The notes under the pieces were generated by a model. It made no database searches. It was not told where the DNA came from and was given only the letters and a program-made list of their open reading frames with translations. A stretch of 64,000 nucleotides of DNA from Acanthochlamys bracteata. Taxonomy: Eukaryota > Streptophyta > Magnoliopsida > Pandanales > Velloziaceae. The translations under genes and the position numbers were made by a program. This document shows positions 46,099 to 56,570 of this stretch, one piece after another. The DNA is taken from positions 6,138,001 through 6,202,000 of the forward strand of contig CM034140.1 of assembly GCA_019914995.1 (NCBI GenBank). The letters run 5' to 3'. Within the stretch, counting starts at the first letter, position 1. Every line of letters begins with the position of its first letter.

Positions 46099-49000
46099 TC
46101 AAGTTGAACATTGAAGATCATCAGGATCTATGGCATTCTCAATCACCTCAATGCATTGGCCAACCGACTTTCTTGAAGACATGGCTTCAGCTAGTTCCGT
46201 TCTTGCTCTTTCATGGCGTCGAAGAAGTAAAACGGTATTTAGCACAGCCCACCGTACCTGAGAATCCGCCTTCTTCTGGGTGAACCCCAAGCTCTTAAGC
46301 AATTTGTCCAACTGCTTGCAAAAACCCAAATTTTCTGTATATTACAAAAACTGCATGAAGAATCAAAGTAACTTGAGATAGAATTCAGTCAAACCTTGTC
46401 AATGTCTGCAAGTCCTCCCTCAGCATAACCAAAGAGAAGATACTCTGTTGCAACGCCAGCCAGTGCTATGCATGAGAACAGATTTACCATCTGTAATAGT
46501 AATTTGTTTGCAGTAGGTCAGTTTCATGTGTGATATATATTTGTCAACAGTTACTCACAAATGAAAACAAGAATTAATTAGCTCCCAACAACCAGATAGG
46601 CATGCTATATATGCAAAGAGAGAAATTTTGGTTTCAAGATTTTTTCAGATGAAACAATAGATGGCACTGATGAAGAACAGGATAGAAAATGATAAGCCCT
46701 AAACAAGTGAGCATGGGCTGGAAAGCAACATTTGCTGATTGGAACTGAAGCCACACAGTCGCATATGTTATTATCAGTGGAAACTGTTGCAGATGCTGTT
46801 AATAAACCAGAAATGCTATTTCAATAAGAGACCTCTATTCAGTGGCCAGATGTGCAATAAGTCCAAGTTATGATGAGCACCATTTAGGGTATGTTTCAAT
46901 TACACCGAACTTTACTTTCTCTCTCCAGATTAAGGTCGGTGACTTCATCTGTTTCAGTTACTCTGAATTCCATTTTTACTTCCACATCGAACTCCACTTT
47001 CACAAAAATTTTATTCTAAAGTCCACTTTACTAATTAGAATTACCACTCTAAACTCTACTTTTACCGAACTCTACTTTTTAGCGAATGTCACTTTCACAC
47101 AAAACTCACTTGTATGTAATTGAAACAAGTCATTATGCATTACACAAAATCCGATCTATATGCATGCTTTGGCTATCAAAAAAAGTGGAGTACCTCAAAT
47201 TTATACATGTTGCATATTTCCTACAGGATCATAGCTGTAAAATTATGAGCAACAAATGATAGTGTAACACCAGATGGAACTATTTTGAGAACCAATGAAG
47301 CAAGAAGAGTAGTCAATCATATACAACAAATGCATACAGCCTTTAGAAAGCAATGTGTGAGCCTCATACACAGTACAGATGGTATAAGGAGTCTTTGAAG
47401 CTGGGGCATGCAAGCATTAACTGTATTATACGTACATAGACAGTATATAAGGACAAATAAAAGATGCGATGGCAGCACCAAGATGGAAAACATTATTTTA
47501 CTATATATTAAGAGAACAATACACTGAATAGGTTTTACAAGAGCATGCAGGTAACAAACAGCAATCTTAGAAGAGAACAAAGATTTACCATAATAGATAA
47601 GCGAGCTCTTCAAAGATGCAGGAACCAACAGAACTACACCCAATGTCTTATGTATTAGTATGACAATACAATAAAATAATGTCTAATGGCGTGTTTTAAT
47701 TAATATATGAAACTGATTTTCGGCGAAGTCAGTTTCGTAAAAGTGAAGTTCGGGGAGAAATAGAGTTTGGTGAAAGTAAAGTTCAAAGTGATAATTGAAA
47801 CACGTAAAGTGAAGTTTGGAGTTAAATTTTGATGGAAGTAAAGTTTGGTGTGGAAGGTGGAAGTAAAGTTCGAAGTAATAATTGAAACACATGAAGTGAC
47901 GAAACTCAAAATTTGGAGAGAAAAAGTAGAGTTACTTGGATTTAAAATATGCCCTAAAAGGAATCTACTTGACAGATTAAGAAGAAAATCCAAATTTAGG
48001 TCTTTACTTACTTGAAACTGGTCAAAAGATTGTCAAAGTCAAGTTCTTACCTTTGCAGAAACTTTTCCACTATTTGTCTGCATGAAAGAAAGAAGGAAAT
48101 TACAAATTAAACAATAAGAAAAAAAAAGAAAAGAATAAGTTGTCTAGTAACGTCACCCCAAAGCAGCAAATATGATAACAACAACTATTCTCCTAGCAAC
48201 TTATCACTCGCTATTATATAAAGCGTAGCACTTAAGATTTTAAATCGGCTACAATAAGATAACACTGTACATAGGTCTAAATACAAATGTGGTTTGTGGA
48301 GCATTCATTTTGCCATCTGTATTTTGGGGCTCTTTGGCACATACTCCATGTCATTTTATTTCACCATTTCATTTCAAATTCTTATTTTCAATAAATTTTT
48401 TATAGTATTTAATTTTTAAAAAAATTTCAAAAATACATATAAACTTTATGTCATAAAATATTTATAATATAATTTTCATTTTTTAACTATTAAAGTCAAG
48501 CTCGTTTAGCAAAAAGTCTCAAAATATGTTCCTTTTTTAAAAAAAAATTTATCTTAAGCACTTCAAAAAAACCCCTTCAATTTTTTTTTTCTCTCATAGA
48601 CCTCAGGAACCGATCACTACCGATGCATGCTCAATGTGCATGAGCCTATTAACTGGGACAAAGTAAGACAGCTTTTCTGCACTCCTAAACAAAATGCTGC
48701 ATCAAATATGAGAGAATGGCTTGGTCTTTCTAGGAAAGGACATGCTATAAAAGATAAAAAAATCTATCTTCTAAAAAAATTATCAGCTGTCAACAGGAAA
48801 CAGAGTCGCAATAGAAATATTAATCACAAGTAAATAAAAAAAAGACTTTTGCATAGAACCACCTTATCATGCTCTATATATACACACACTATCACCTACT
48901 AACTTTCGTTTGCTAATGCACTAATTTACGGCATTAAGGACGGGCGTGTTTTAATTACCATAAAAGTGAGTTTCGAAAAATAAGTTTCGTGAGTAAAGTT

Positions 49001-52000
49001 CAATAAAAAGTAAAGTTCAGAGTGATAATTGAAATACGTGAACCGGAGTTTGGAGTTAAATCTTGATGAAGTGGAGTTTAGTATGGCAGTGAAAGTTGGA
49101 ATATGGAGTGACAACAGAAACACATGAAGTGACCAAACTCAAAATCTGAAGAGAGGAAGGGAATTCGTTGCAATTGAAACATGTCTGATTTACCCTTGAA
49201 TACTAGTGATTTCACTAGTTATGTGTACCAAACATTACATTAACCAATTGGTGCCTCTGACTTCAGCTTAAGTTCAATTTAAAGTATAGAGACAACGGAT
49301 GTAATGAGCAAACACTACCTGCAACTAAGTGTTTTTAAAACCATCACTAGGTGCTGTCTAAAGATAGCAGAAAAGCTTTTTCTCAGAAAGGATGGGAAAG
49401 AAAGGCGCAAATTTTTAAAAGAAACAGGAAAAACAATAGGTGCAACCACAGCTTAAGATTTATGGGATTCATGTTTCCATATAAACATAATAATTTTCTG
49501 CGTGGAACAACTAACATAAGAAAGAATTAGGATATTAATGTGAACTGTGACTGATAATTTTCAGCAGTAACCATTTTAACCAATGAACAGCAAGTTTGGC
49601 ATAGAGCTATGCCTGTCTACTGGCCATCAAATATTTCAGGACATAATGTGCAGCAAGTTTGACTAGGGCACGTTTGGAATGCTTATGAAATGTAACTTTT
49701 GTAGAATGGAAAGTATTTTAGAGTTTTTTTGAGGAACGAATTTGATTCTTTTACCTAAACAATAATAAATTTTATACATATAAAGATTTTTCGTCATATA
49801 ATCTTTCTGTATTTTTCAAATTTCAAAAACATTTTCTGTAAAATACTATAAAAAATTTATTGAGAAACGTGAAGTGCTTATTTGGAATAATAAGAACTTT
49901 AAAAGCTTAGCAAAATGTCCCCTAAGACCTTTCAAACTTATTATTGCAAGTCAAACACAAAAGGTGTTTTCCAATTGATAGGAAGTGAGTTTCGCGAAAT
50001 TAATTTTCTGAAATTGAGCTCGGTAAAAAATAGACTAGAAATGAGTTCGGTGAGTTCGGGTCAACTAAAACACAGAAAGTGCGTTTTAACTTAAACTCTG
50101 CCGGAAGAAATTAACTTCCGCGCAATCGGAACACACTCTAAGATGCCGTGAAACTAGAAGTAGATATTTATAATACATATTGAGAAACATCCGTTTATGT
50201 TTTAGTCTAGTTTTTAAGCTTCAAGTCAGAATACTCACCTGCAGGAAGTAGAATGTAAAAGGCAAAAGACGGGCCTAAAAACAAAGTATAACACAAACAC
50301 AGAAAATGATAGACTCACTTCTTCAAGGAACTCAAAATCCACGAAAGTAGTGCCAGCTTGAACATTAAATGAACCTTCGTTCCTTAGAGCCTCCAGACTA
50401 GACAAGGTATATCCCTTTGGGACTATACCAAGCAAGTACGCCACTAAGAAGTGCCCAGCTTCATGCTGCAAAATAGAATCAAACCAGAAAATTAGTGTTA
50501 AAAGGAATCAAATTTCACCCAAAATTACCTCACCAACAAAACACAAGGAGAAGAAAACTCTGTGCACCCATTTGTCCTCAAAACATCCATCAAACAAAAT
50601 AAGTACAAAGTGGTCTGTTTGCATGAAAGGTCAACTTTTAGATTTAAGACATGTTTCAATTACAAAAAGCCGCACTTCTCTCTTCACAATTTGAGTTCGG
50701 CCACTTTATGTGTTTCAGTTCTCACTTCGAACTCCACTTTCACTTTACACTAAAGTCTACTTCTATCAAAATTTAACCAAATTTCACATCACGTGTTTTA
50801 ATTACTACTATGAACTTTACTTCTACCGAACTTCACTTCTCACCAAACTTCACTTTCATAAAATTCAGTTTCGTGAAACTCACTTCATCTAATTAAAACA
50901 CGCTCTTACCTGAACGACCCTGTTATGGTATTTGGAACTCAAGTTATGACCAATTGTGTCGAGCAATAGATTCCTGACTCCTCCTCCAAAGTAGACCTAA
51001 TAATCAAAAATCAAAAGGGAATCTTAACAACAAATGGGATTGAAAGAAATTGATAACCAACATTGCTGATAAAACAAGCAACTCCAGTATACAGCTAGAG
51101 AACTAAATCATAATGCCTTCATGAAACAAAAAACCCATATGCTTGAACTTATTGAATCATATTCTTATATTTAAGAGTACAATAAATTAATGTAATGTAT
51201 AACCATGCTATTGTAAATTATGCCACGATAGACACTAAGTTAATCGATTGTCTAGATAGTAAAGATAATTGGTGAATTGAAGAAGAACCATAGAGTATAA
51301 ACACAAATTATGTTCTCTAGGCAGTCGCATGTTCGTGAACCTAGAGAGAGTGACAAGCACTGCCAAATGAATTTCTAACATTAATTCCTGCTAGCAATAA
51401 CTAGGTACAATAAGTTGAAGATCCAACATTATAGAGGCAAAAAATATTTGTTCAAATATATTATTTTGTCATGATCACAAGCAAATTTAACTTGGAAGAG
51501 CTCATTTGCAACAGTAAATTGTTTTGTTGCAAAGGGATCCATTGATGGCATGAACAATGTCCTCAATAGAAGGATCAATTTGATCATGGTGAGCAATACT
51601 ATCATCCAGATCAAATTTTTTTAAAAAAAATTCATTGCATCAGGTGAAGTGATTGAGACCACAGTTTAAGATTCTGAAGCATGTTGTCAGTCTAAAGTTC
51701 CTCACAGAGAAGGTAGTTTTCACTAGAATTTTGCAGCACCTTTTACACTATTGTGTATCTCATCAGCTTGAAAGACCTAGGACAGCAGGGTCTCTTTTTG
51801 GGCAGGATGTGAGTTGTTGAAAAGTGAGTTATTGAAAATAGTGTTATTAGAAGTGAGTTTAATTTTAATTTGTTTAGGAAGGAGTGAGCTGGAAGTGAGT
51901 GGCTTTTTCGTGTTCTTTTGGGTAGTTGAAAGTGATTATTTTAGTAGTAGGAAGTGAGTTGTAATGGAAAAAAGAATACACTCTTACGTAATGACTATCT

Positions 52001-53683
52001 TAATACTAGTGCACTACTCATTCACAAATTGACTATCAAGTCCTGATTACTTTATGCTAAGGTTCATGGCCTTGCCAAAATATAGGCATTAGAAGTTACA
52101 AGAAGACCAACATATACTTGGCCGATATCTGCAAACCAGTAATCTCATATTTCAAACATGACCAAATTCATACTTGAAGTTACCAACATATTTATACTCA
52201 ATTGAGTCTACCAAGAAATTTCATTTCACCAAAGGTAAAACAAACAGAAACAAGCAGCAGAAAAAGATGCCAGAATAATTTTAAAGGCTCCTAACATGAT
52301 CCAATGTTGAACAAAATCAATGTACTAGCTGCAACTTATGAAAGGAATTTTGCTAGTACTCACCAAGTCCAGTGACCACACTAACAGTAGGCCTAGGGTG
52401 ATATAAAGCACCTGAGACTGAGACAAGTGAAAAGCAAACAATCCAGAAAGGCCTCCAAGAAAAGCAGCAAACTGAAGGTTACGCTCTATTCCGCTCAATG
52501 TCACATCAACGGGAGATAAAAATGATGTTGTTTCTATGCCATTTAGCTTCAATTCATCCAAGCTATACAACCTTTGTGGAACCTATAAGAAAAGTACCCC
52601 ACTGATTAAAAGAAATATAAAGAGAATACGTAGGTGACATGTAGGAGTGCCTTATAAAATAGAGGTTTTTTTAAATGAAAGATATTTTGGAGATTTTTTT
52701 AAAAATTAGCTTGACTTTTTTAACTCAAAAAAATTATACATATAAAGATTTTTACGACATACTATTTTTCTGTACCTTCTAAAATCTAAAAAAAAATTGT
52801 AGAACCTAGAGTCCCTATAACCTGCTAGCCTGACCTACAATTCATCATGTGGAACCTATACTCAGAGCTGTGGATGGTTGATGAATGTCATATGGTTAAG
52901 TTTTTAAGTTTGACTTGAAACAAACAAACCACTAACCAAAAACCAAATTAAGTCCACGCCTGAAAGAACCACCTAGAGTTTATAATCGAATGGAATGGAG
53001 AAAATAGATTCATGGAGCTTGATCCCACTCAAGTGGGAAAGGCTTAGTTTGTTGTTGTTCTTGTTTATGAAAGAACCACCTAAAGCTTCCTTGAGATGAA
53101 ACAGACAGTAAAAAATAACAGAAGAAATCCATAAGCATATTGAAAGGGTCATAAATAAAACAGAAACTGACCTCAAATGAATGACAAGCAGTCGTTACAG
53201 GAGACACTCAAGATTAAAAGTATCACTTAAGAAAAACTAAGTACAAACATGTATAGGAGAAAGTTACCCATATTTTCATTCACTTCGTCCGTCCCTCTTT
53301 CTACTAGATGGAAATAACCTTTGTTGTTCTTTCTTTAAGAAAAGTTTGCAATTAACTTTCAGAATTGAAGCATACAAGGGGAAAATTATCAGAATTTAGA
53401 AGATAGACGGGCATTTAAACCAAAATTTCAAATTACAAGAACAAAGACACAGATTGATAACCTGCCTTGCAGCTCCAAAGCACCGAAGGGTTCCAGCCTT
53501 CCCTTGAGACTCTCTGACAACTGACAAAGCTTCCCTCTCATTCCCCTTTCCAAGCTGTTCATCAAGTTGTTTAAGGACCTGCACTCGCTGGCTACTTAGC
53601 TGAAAGACATCCACGGCTCTGATTGTCAACACACGGGGTTTAGAGAAATAGCAGGGGCTGGCATTCAACAAAGTAAAGGACAT
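46099..53683 (-). CDS. Chloroplast-type M41 metalloprotease-like protein without AAA domain (seven exons, 336 aa)
   Basis: Resembles the plant FtsH-related (peptidase M41) proteins that keep the protease half only, such as Arabidopsis VIR3 and its relatives, which act in chloroplast development. Exons: 53683-53462, 52582-52364, 50996-50910, 50465-50319, 48077-48051 (27 nt), 46490-46395, 46311-46099. All introns are GT-AG and every phase is 0, giving 336 aa. The zinc site HEAGH is at residues 177-181, with a candidate third ligand Asp 263 in EGGLADIDK. Two membrane segments lie before it (about 111-128 and 132-146). No Walker A or B or arginine finger is present, so it cannot be a self-sufficient AAA protease. 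The first 30 residues (SFTLLNASP...) could be a transit peptide. An upstream in-frame ATG at 53827 is possible, so the start is uncertain. Introns 2-5 are loaded with MITEs. Confidence 0.87.
46887..47132. mobile_element. MITE of the F1 family, TSD TTA
   Basis: Lies in intron 5 of the M41-like gene. The ends are GGGTATGTTTCAATTACA and GTAATTGAAACAAGTCA. TTA flanks both sides (46884-46886 and 47133-47135). The interior is rich in ACTTTACTTTC/ACTCCACTTTC words. Confidence 0.8.
47687..47954. mobile_element. MITE of the F1 family, TSD TAA
   Basis: Same intron as the previous copy, opposite interior orientation (GTGAAGTTCGG, AAGTAAAGTTC). The ends are TGGCGTGTTTTAATTA and a decayed AAATATGCCC; TAA at 47684-47686 and 47955-47957. 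An internal AATTGAAACACGTAAAGTGA word occurs twice in related form (47786, 47880), showing internal duplication. Confidence 0.7.
48324..48577. mobile_element. Probable decayed F2 MITE
   Basis: The left end is GGGGCTCTTTGGCACATACT and the right end ACTTCAAAAAAACCCC, inverted-repeat-like, with an AT-rich interior resembling F2. Target duplication not clear. Intron 4 of the M41-like gene. Confidence 0.45.
48936..49190. mobile_element. MITE of the F1 family
   Basis: The ends are GGGCGTGTTTTAATTACC (near 48942) and GCAATTGAAACATGTC (to about 49185). The interior matches the 47687 copy (GAAATACGTGAACC, GAGTTTGGAGTTAAAT). The target duplication is not exact. Intron 4 of the M41-like gene. Confidence 0.65.
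49666..49921. mobile_element. MITE of the F2 family, TSD CTA
   Basis: The ends are GGGCACGTTTGGAATGC and GCAAAATGTCCC. CTA flanks both ends (49663-49665 and 49922-49924). Intron 4 of the M41-like gene. Confidence 0.72.
49960..50138. mobile_element. Short F1 MITE
   Basis: The left end is AAGGTGTTTTCCAATTGA and the right end CAATCGGAACACACTC followed by TAA. The interior (GTGAGTTCGGGTCAACTAAA) matches the 4033 copy closely, so these two form a short subfamily of about 175-180 bp. Intron 4 of the M41-like gene. Confidence 0.65.
50647..50905. mobile_element. F1 MITE abutting a 5' splice site, TSD TTA
   Basis: The ends are AGACATGTTTCAATTAC and TAATTAAAACACGCTC. TTA flanks both sides (50644-50646 and 50906-50908). 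Exon 3 of the minus-strand M41-like gene ends at 50910, with donor GT at 50909-50908. The MITE therefore starts only four nucleotides into the intron, and its terminal G supplies position +5 of the donor (GTAAG). Confidence 0.85.
51788..51983. mobile_element. MITE of the F3 family
   Basis: The right end AAAAAGAATACACTC followed by TTA matches the F3 copy at 54076. The left end (GGGTCTCTTTTTGGGC) is decayed. The interior has repeated GTGAGTT(G/A)(T/G)TGAAA words. Intron 2 of the M41-like gene. Confidence 0.55.
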
Positions 53684-54075
53684 TACTTTGGAACAACACC
53701 CGAAAAAGAACCAGAAAATCAATAACATGCTTCTCGTTACCACTCTAAAACCTTCATTCACAAAACTTTGCCCAACCACAAACTTATTATATCTTGAGAG
53801 AGACATTCTTGCTACTGTGGACCACATAAATCAATAAATGAGAGGAAAACTAAAAATGTGGAGAGAACTCATTTTAAAAAACTGATAATAACAATCTTTT
53901 TTTTCTTTTGTTCTTTTTCTTATTACACAACCTTACAAATTTGTGAATTAATTCCAGAAAGAAGATGTCAAATTTTCTGATGAACAGTAAGATAATCACA
54001 GCAGCAGCCACTATAACTTGATTTTAAATAACCCAACAGCGAAAACAGTCCATAAGAAACTTTGAACTACCGTTA

Positions 54076-54286
54076 GTGTGTATTCTTTTGCACCCGAAAG
54101 TTATTTTTTTTCTATTAAAAAGTCATTTTTAACTCACTTTTTATTAAAAAAAAATATAAGAAATCACTTCCAACATATTTTTTAATACAAAAAACATACA
54201 TCACTTCCAATAATACTATTTCAAACAACTCATTTCTAAAAATTTACTTCCAAAAAATTCACTTTCAAAGCCAAAAAAATACACCC
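54076..54286. mobile_element. MITE of the F3 family, TSD TTA
   Basis: The left end is GTGTGTATTCTTTTGC and the right end GCCAAAAAAATACACCC. TTA flanks both ends (54073-54075 and 54287-54289). The interior contains repeated ATCACTTCCAA words. Confidence 0.78.
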
Positions 54287-54289
54287 TTA

Positions 54290-54389
54290 ATCGGTAAAAG
54301 AATAATTTCATAAAACTGAGTTCAATAAAAAATAAATTAGAGATAAGGTCGGAGTACACAGAAACATAAAAAACAATTGAAACACACTC
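54290..54389. mobile_element. Truncated F1 MITE
   Basis: The right end CAATTGAAACACACTC, followed by TTA, is a good F1 terminus. The left part is short and directly abuts the F3 copy, so the element is truncated or was cut by that insertion. Confidence 0.5.
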
Positions 54390-56570
54390 TTAACATCAAA
54401 TTAAATTTACAAAGATGATATTTTTTTCCGAACTAAATATCGCATTAGCAAGAGCACCATCCAACAAGCATAAACCAAGTGATTTCATTTCCAGATTATA
54501 AGTAAAAAAACTTACCAGATAGGTTAATACAGCATACAAACAAGCAAAAGGCATCTCATTACTGATGCATGTTATCAAAACATAAAACTATGCAATCAAT
54601 CGAAATGGATACATGATTCTATTAAAGAGTTAATTCCCCAACATCTAGCCACCACAAGACCACCACAAACCCAAAAGAGACACGCAAGCTGTCCTTGTGT
54701 TCCGGTGCTCCCGGTTTCTCCAGACGGTGCTCTAAAACACCCTCGTGTGTTCTTCTTGAGTTATTAAAAAATTATTATAAATTAGTTTATTAGAATTAAA
54801 TTTAGTTTTTGTTTTTTTTAAAAATGAGTGAATTGAAAGTGATTTTTTTATTATTTTGCATAGTTTAAAGTTAATCGAAACTAATTTTTAGTAGAAAGAG
54901 TGAGTTTTTTGGGTAAAAAAAACACTATTAAGAGTCAAAGCCATACGAAGAAGAGCAGTTTGCTCTAAAATTATTCCTAGACGGCCCTCGGAAGAATTCA
55001 TATTATTTGAAGCCAATAATGAACTTTAGGAATATTTCGAAGTATTTATTAAAAAATAAATTTTTAAAAGAAAATTATTTTAAAAAGTTTTAAAAAATAA
55101 ATTTTATTTTTTTATTTCAAAAATATTATTAAAAATAATTAGTAAAAAATTTTATGATGTAAAATTTTTAAAAATTTTATTAAAAATATAAAATATAAAA
55201 CTTTTTTAAAAAAAATTTTCCTCGAACATGTCCAAAAAATTTGTACTGCAGCCGACCGACTTGGGAGGTGAACTCGCTTTTTCTACCAGAAATTGACTAG
55301 AATTCAACTTTTTTCACTATGCTTCAAGATGGACGGAACTTATTTTTCAATTTATTTCTAAAATAATTTACTTACATGAAACTCATTTTTCTGAAGCTAA
55401 ACACATCCTTAGATTGTGATGTGCTTCGCCTCGATCCATACATATTTAAAGTTCCCTAAGAATTTGTTGAAGGCATTGTAGTGAGGTATAGCCATATAGT
55501 ACCATTACATGGTTAACATCTATGTATTTAAAGTTTTCTAAAATTTTCAGAAGTATTTGAAACTAACCCTAATTAATATTTATCAATTTGATTTTGATTT
55601 AATTTATTTAGCAATTAGTTTGATGATTTTTGGACAAAAGGAACTTTTTGAGTGAATTCTCAAGTTGTCACTACCGTACACGTAAGCAAATGTCCATTAT
55701 CGCGGACCCACATTTGCAGAAAAGCGCCTTTTAATAATCGTTGCAAAGACGGAACTTATTTTATTGCATTTTCGAACAGAGCTGATTTGCTGTTGATTAA
55801 GACCATATTTCAAATTGTTATTTACGGATCGTTGCGAGTAATTAAAATAATAAATTCTTTTTTAAAAAATTATTTCAAGTTTTTCTCAAGTCATTCAAAA
55901 CGTCCCCCGTTAACTCAAAATTTCAAGTTCTTTTTATGTTTACCTTAAGATAACTTACTTTTTAAAACTGAATTTATCTTAAATAATTTATAAAATTAAA
56001 ACTTAAGAATATAATTTTTAATAAAAAATCATTTAAATATTTTTATTTATTTTGTTTAAAAGTAAATTAAAAAAAAAGTGAGTCGGAAGAAATAATAAGC
56101 GAGTATTTATAGGGACGTTTGGGATTGAGTTTATCAAATTCTCTATTTTAATTTTTTATTTTATATTTTTTAATATATATTTTATAAAAATTTAAAAAAT
56201 TTATTTAAAATTTTAAAAATTTATATAATAGAATTTTTATTATATATTTTTACTATTTTTTTAAAATAAAAATATAAAACTTGTTAAAAAAATAAAAATA
56301 TTTTTTATTTTAAAAAATTTTACTTTATAAATATTTCTAAATGACTCCGTAAATGTAGTGGATAATGACCCAACCGCAATTATATGAAACATAAAAATTA
56401 TTTGGTTGACTGGCTTTGCAAATTTTCTTATCTTTGCCCGCACCATCCTATAGATAAACCTTTTCCATCCCTCGACTTCTTCATTTTTCATTCCACTACC
56501 CTAACAACGACTCTCTTCCAACTCTGCTAAAAAAAATTAAAAAAAGAAAAGAAAAAAATCTCAACAAATC

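Larger units (their letters stand above)
53684..56570. other. Divergent intergenic region between the M41-like gene and AVT6-like gene
   Basis: Holds both promoters. Recognisable MITEs lie at 54076-54286, 54290-54389 and about 54742-54929 (F3-like, GTGTGTTCTTCTTGAG to AAAAAAAACACTATT). AT-rich F2-like material is near 55020-55235 and 56112-56348. The ORF at 55652-55948 has no family resemblance. Confidence 0.5.
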
